From Bacteroidales bacterium GP2 (GTDB lineage Bacteria; Bacteroidota; Bacteroidia; Bacteroidales; Muribaculaceae), in assembly GCA_001701115.1 (NCBI GenBank), contig DAAJ01000055.1, positions 1 through 15,515 of the forward strand: 15,515 bases of DNA. The letters are read 5' to 3'. The position numbers and the translations under genes were made by a program. Below the pieces are notes generated by a model, which worked only from the letters and a program-made list of their open reading frames with translations, had not been told where the DNA came from and did not search any database. This document shows positions 14,029-15,515 of the stretch, in pieces; the stretch's first letter is position 1; each line of letters starts with the position of its first letter.

Positions 14029-15515
14029 ATGGAGAAAAAAAGACCCAAAAAGCCTACATTCAAGTTCAGCATGTACTGGATGTACGCCATTATAATAGTA
14101 TGCCTTGTTGGAATACTGTATTTTGACGACAATTCCATTGCCAAGCCTGTTTCATACTCTGACTTTGAAAAATATGTGGTTTCAGGCGGAGTTGACAAGA
14201 TACTCGTTTTAAGAGGCAGTGAACCTCAGGCAGAAGCGTTTCTCAACGACTCTCTGGCAAAAGTTGTTTTCCCGAACAATTACAAGCCGGGCAACGGCAT
14301 GGACGCAAAGATTGTGGCTCAGATACCCTCTGCCGACAATTTGCAGAAAAGCATCGACCAATGGAAGGAGGAAGGCAAGTTCAAGGGTGAAGTCGCCTAC
14401 GAAAACAGTACCAACTTCGGCGGAATGCTATGGACTTTCGGTCCGGTTATTATCCTTATCCTCTTCTGGTTCTTCATGATGAGGAAAATGAGCGGCAAGG
14501 ATGGCAGCGGCTCGGGAGTGTTCAGCGTAGGCAAGTCCAAAGCAAAGATATTTGACAAGGACGGCGACATACAGGTGACATTCAAGGATGTTGCCGGATT
14601 GTCCGAGGCAAAAACAGAAATCGAGGAGATTGTGGAGTTCCTTAAGAACCCGCAGCGTTACACCAATCTTGGGGGCAAGATACCCAAGGGAGCGCTGCTT
14701 GTTGGTCCTCCCGGAACCGGCAAGACCCTCCTTGCAAAAGCTGTTGCGGGAGAAGCAAATGTGCCTTTCTTTTCAATGAGCGGCAGTGATTTCGTTGAAA
14801 TGTTTGTTGGCGTAGGTGCATCGCGAGTGCGTGACCTTTTCCGCCAGGCTAAAGAGAAAGCTCCCTGTATCGTATTTATCGATGAGATTGACGCAGTTGG
14901 ACGCGCACGTGGACGCAATCCGAACATGGGAGCTAACGACGAGCGTGAAAATACCCTCAACCAGCTCCTTACCGAGATGGACGGTTTCGGCACAAACAGC
15001 GGCGTTATCATCCTTGCTGCAACAAACCGTGCTGACATTCTTGACAAGGCACTGCTCAGGGCAGGACGTTTTGACAGGCAGATATATGTTGACCTCCCTG
15101 ACCTGAATGACCGTGTTGCTATCTTCAATGTGCACCTGCGCAAAATCAAGACAGACGATACTGTCGATGTTGAATTGCTGGCACGCCAGACTCCGGGATT
15201 CTCCGGCGCTGACATTGCGAATGTCTGCAACGAGGCTGCTCTCATCGCCGCCAGGCACAACAAGCAGACAGTGAGCCGGCAGGATTTCATTGACGCAGTA
15301 GACCGTATCATAGGCGGTCTTGAAAAGAGGTCCAAGATTACAACCGAGGAGGAGAAACGCGCTATTGCCGTGCATGAGGCGGGACACGCCACTATTTCAT
15401 GGCATCTCCAGTACGCAAATCCCCTGATAAAAGTCACCATCGTGCCACGAGGCAAAGCTCTGGGCGCAGCATGGTATCTCCCTGAAGAAAGGCAGATTAC
15501 CCCGACACAGGCTCT
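14029..15515 (+). CDS. ftsH: ATP-dependent zinc metalloprotease FtsH, 3' end missing
   Basis: The frame from ATG 14029 stays open to the window end (495 codons). FtsH is a membrane-anchored AAA+ protease that degrades misfolded and selected membrane proteins. Visible in order are TM1 at about 18-32, a periplasmic domain to about 130, TM2 at about 132-154 (FGPVIILILFWFFM), and Walker A GPPGTGKT at 226-233. Next are the pore-loop stretch with FVG after SDFVEM, Walker B IVFIDEID with D285 and E286, and the second region of homology ATNRADILDKALLRAGRFDR (331-350). The protease zinc site is HEAGH at 449-453. The third zinc ligand and the C-terminal part, perhaps 150-200 residues, lie beyond the edge. 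All key residues present are intact. It follows rsfS in the same unit. Confidence 0.96.
   Translation, partial: MEKKRPKKPTFKFSMYWMYAIIIVCLVGILYFDDNSIAKPVSYSDFEKYVVSGGVDKILVLRGSEPQAEAFLNDSLAKVVFPNNYKPGNGMDAKIVAQIPSADNLQKSIDQWKEEGKFKGEVAYENSTNFGGMLWTFGPVIILILFWFFMMRKMSGKDGSGSGVFSVGKSKAKIFDKDGDIQVTFKDVAGLSEAKTEIEEIVEFLKNPQRYTNLGGKIPKGALLVGPPGTGKTLLAKAVAGEANVPFFSMSGSDFVEMFVGVGASRVRDLFRQAKEKAPCIVFIDEIDAVGRARGRNPNMGANDERENTLNQLLTEMDGFGTNSGVIILAATNRADILDKALLRAGRFDRQIYVDLPDLNDRVAIFNVHLRKIKTDDTVDVELLARQTPGFSGADIANVCNEAALIAARHNKQTVSRQDFIDAVDRIIGGLEKRSKITTEEEKRAIAVHEAGHATISWHLQYANPLIKVTIVPRGKALGAAWYLPEERQITPTQA

Noticed and set aside
14658..15455. Open frame of 265 codons on the minus strand
   Set aside because: It is antisense to the strongly conserved AAA+ and protease part of ftsH; its Ser/Arg-rich composition mirrors that gene.
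1..15515. Defence island, CRISPR array, prophage or transposon
   Set aside because: There are no regularly spaced repeats, transposase, integrase, phage or nuclease genes and no terminal inverted repeats. The gene content is mainly housekeeping.

Overview
The window looks like a chromosomal stretch from a Bacteroidales bacterium, probably a Muribaculaceae or Prevotella/Bacteroides relative. The grounds are moderate GC content, gene starts without clear Shine-Dalgarno sequences, -7 boxes matching the Bacteroidetes form TAnnTTTG, a tandem calycin-like secreted protein with a short Bacteroidetes-type C-terminal tail, and an rsfS-ftsH pair. No species can be named from the sequence alone. There are no rRNA or tRNA genes, insertion sequences, phage genes or CRISPR arrays, and no gene-free stretch exceeds about 150 bases.

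Layout. (1) Positions 1-4461, + strand: a tight run of four genes. These are the 3' part of a secreted protein with repeated calycin-like domains, a divergent sodium:dicarboxylate (SDF/DAACS) family symporter, and a NatA/NatB-like ABC ATPase and permease. The first three junctions are two ATGA overlaps and one 8-base gap, and a strong intrinsic terminator ends the run at 4484-4527. (2) Positions 4590-6680, +: a ROK-family sugar kinase and methionyl-tRNA formyltransferase (fmt), 3 bases apart. (3) Positions 6695-10933, - strand: a 729-residue TPR protein followed 12 bases later by an M3 oligopeptidase (Dcp type). This unit converges on fmt, and a long hairpin inside the 3' end of fmt probably terminates it. 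(4) Positions 11082-13519, +: a class I/II PLP aminotransferase overlapping a LolC/LolE/FtsX-like permease. It is divergent from the TPR gene across a 148-base region that carries a -7 box on each strand. (5) Positions 13644-15515, +: ribosomal silencing factor rsfS and the first 495 codons of ftsH, cut off by the window end.

Most of the window is housekeeping: translation initiation, ribosome silencing, peptide breakdown, membrane protein quality control, sugar phosphorylation and transamination. I see no clearly new multi-gene system. The parts most worth following up are the symporter, which keeps the family fold motifs but lacks several substrate- and sodium-binding residues; its apparent co-transcription with a secreted beta-domain protein and an ABC exporter; the large TPR protein whose N-terminal two thirds I do not recognise, paired with an oligopeptidase; and the hairpin in the fmt coding sequence.
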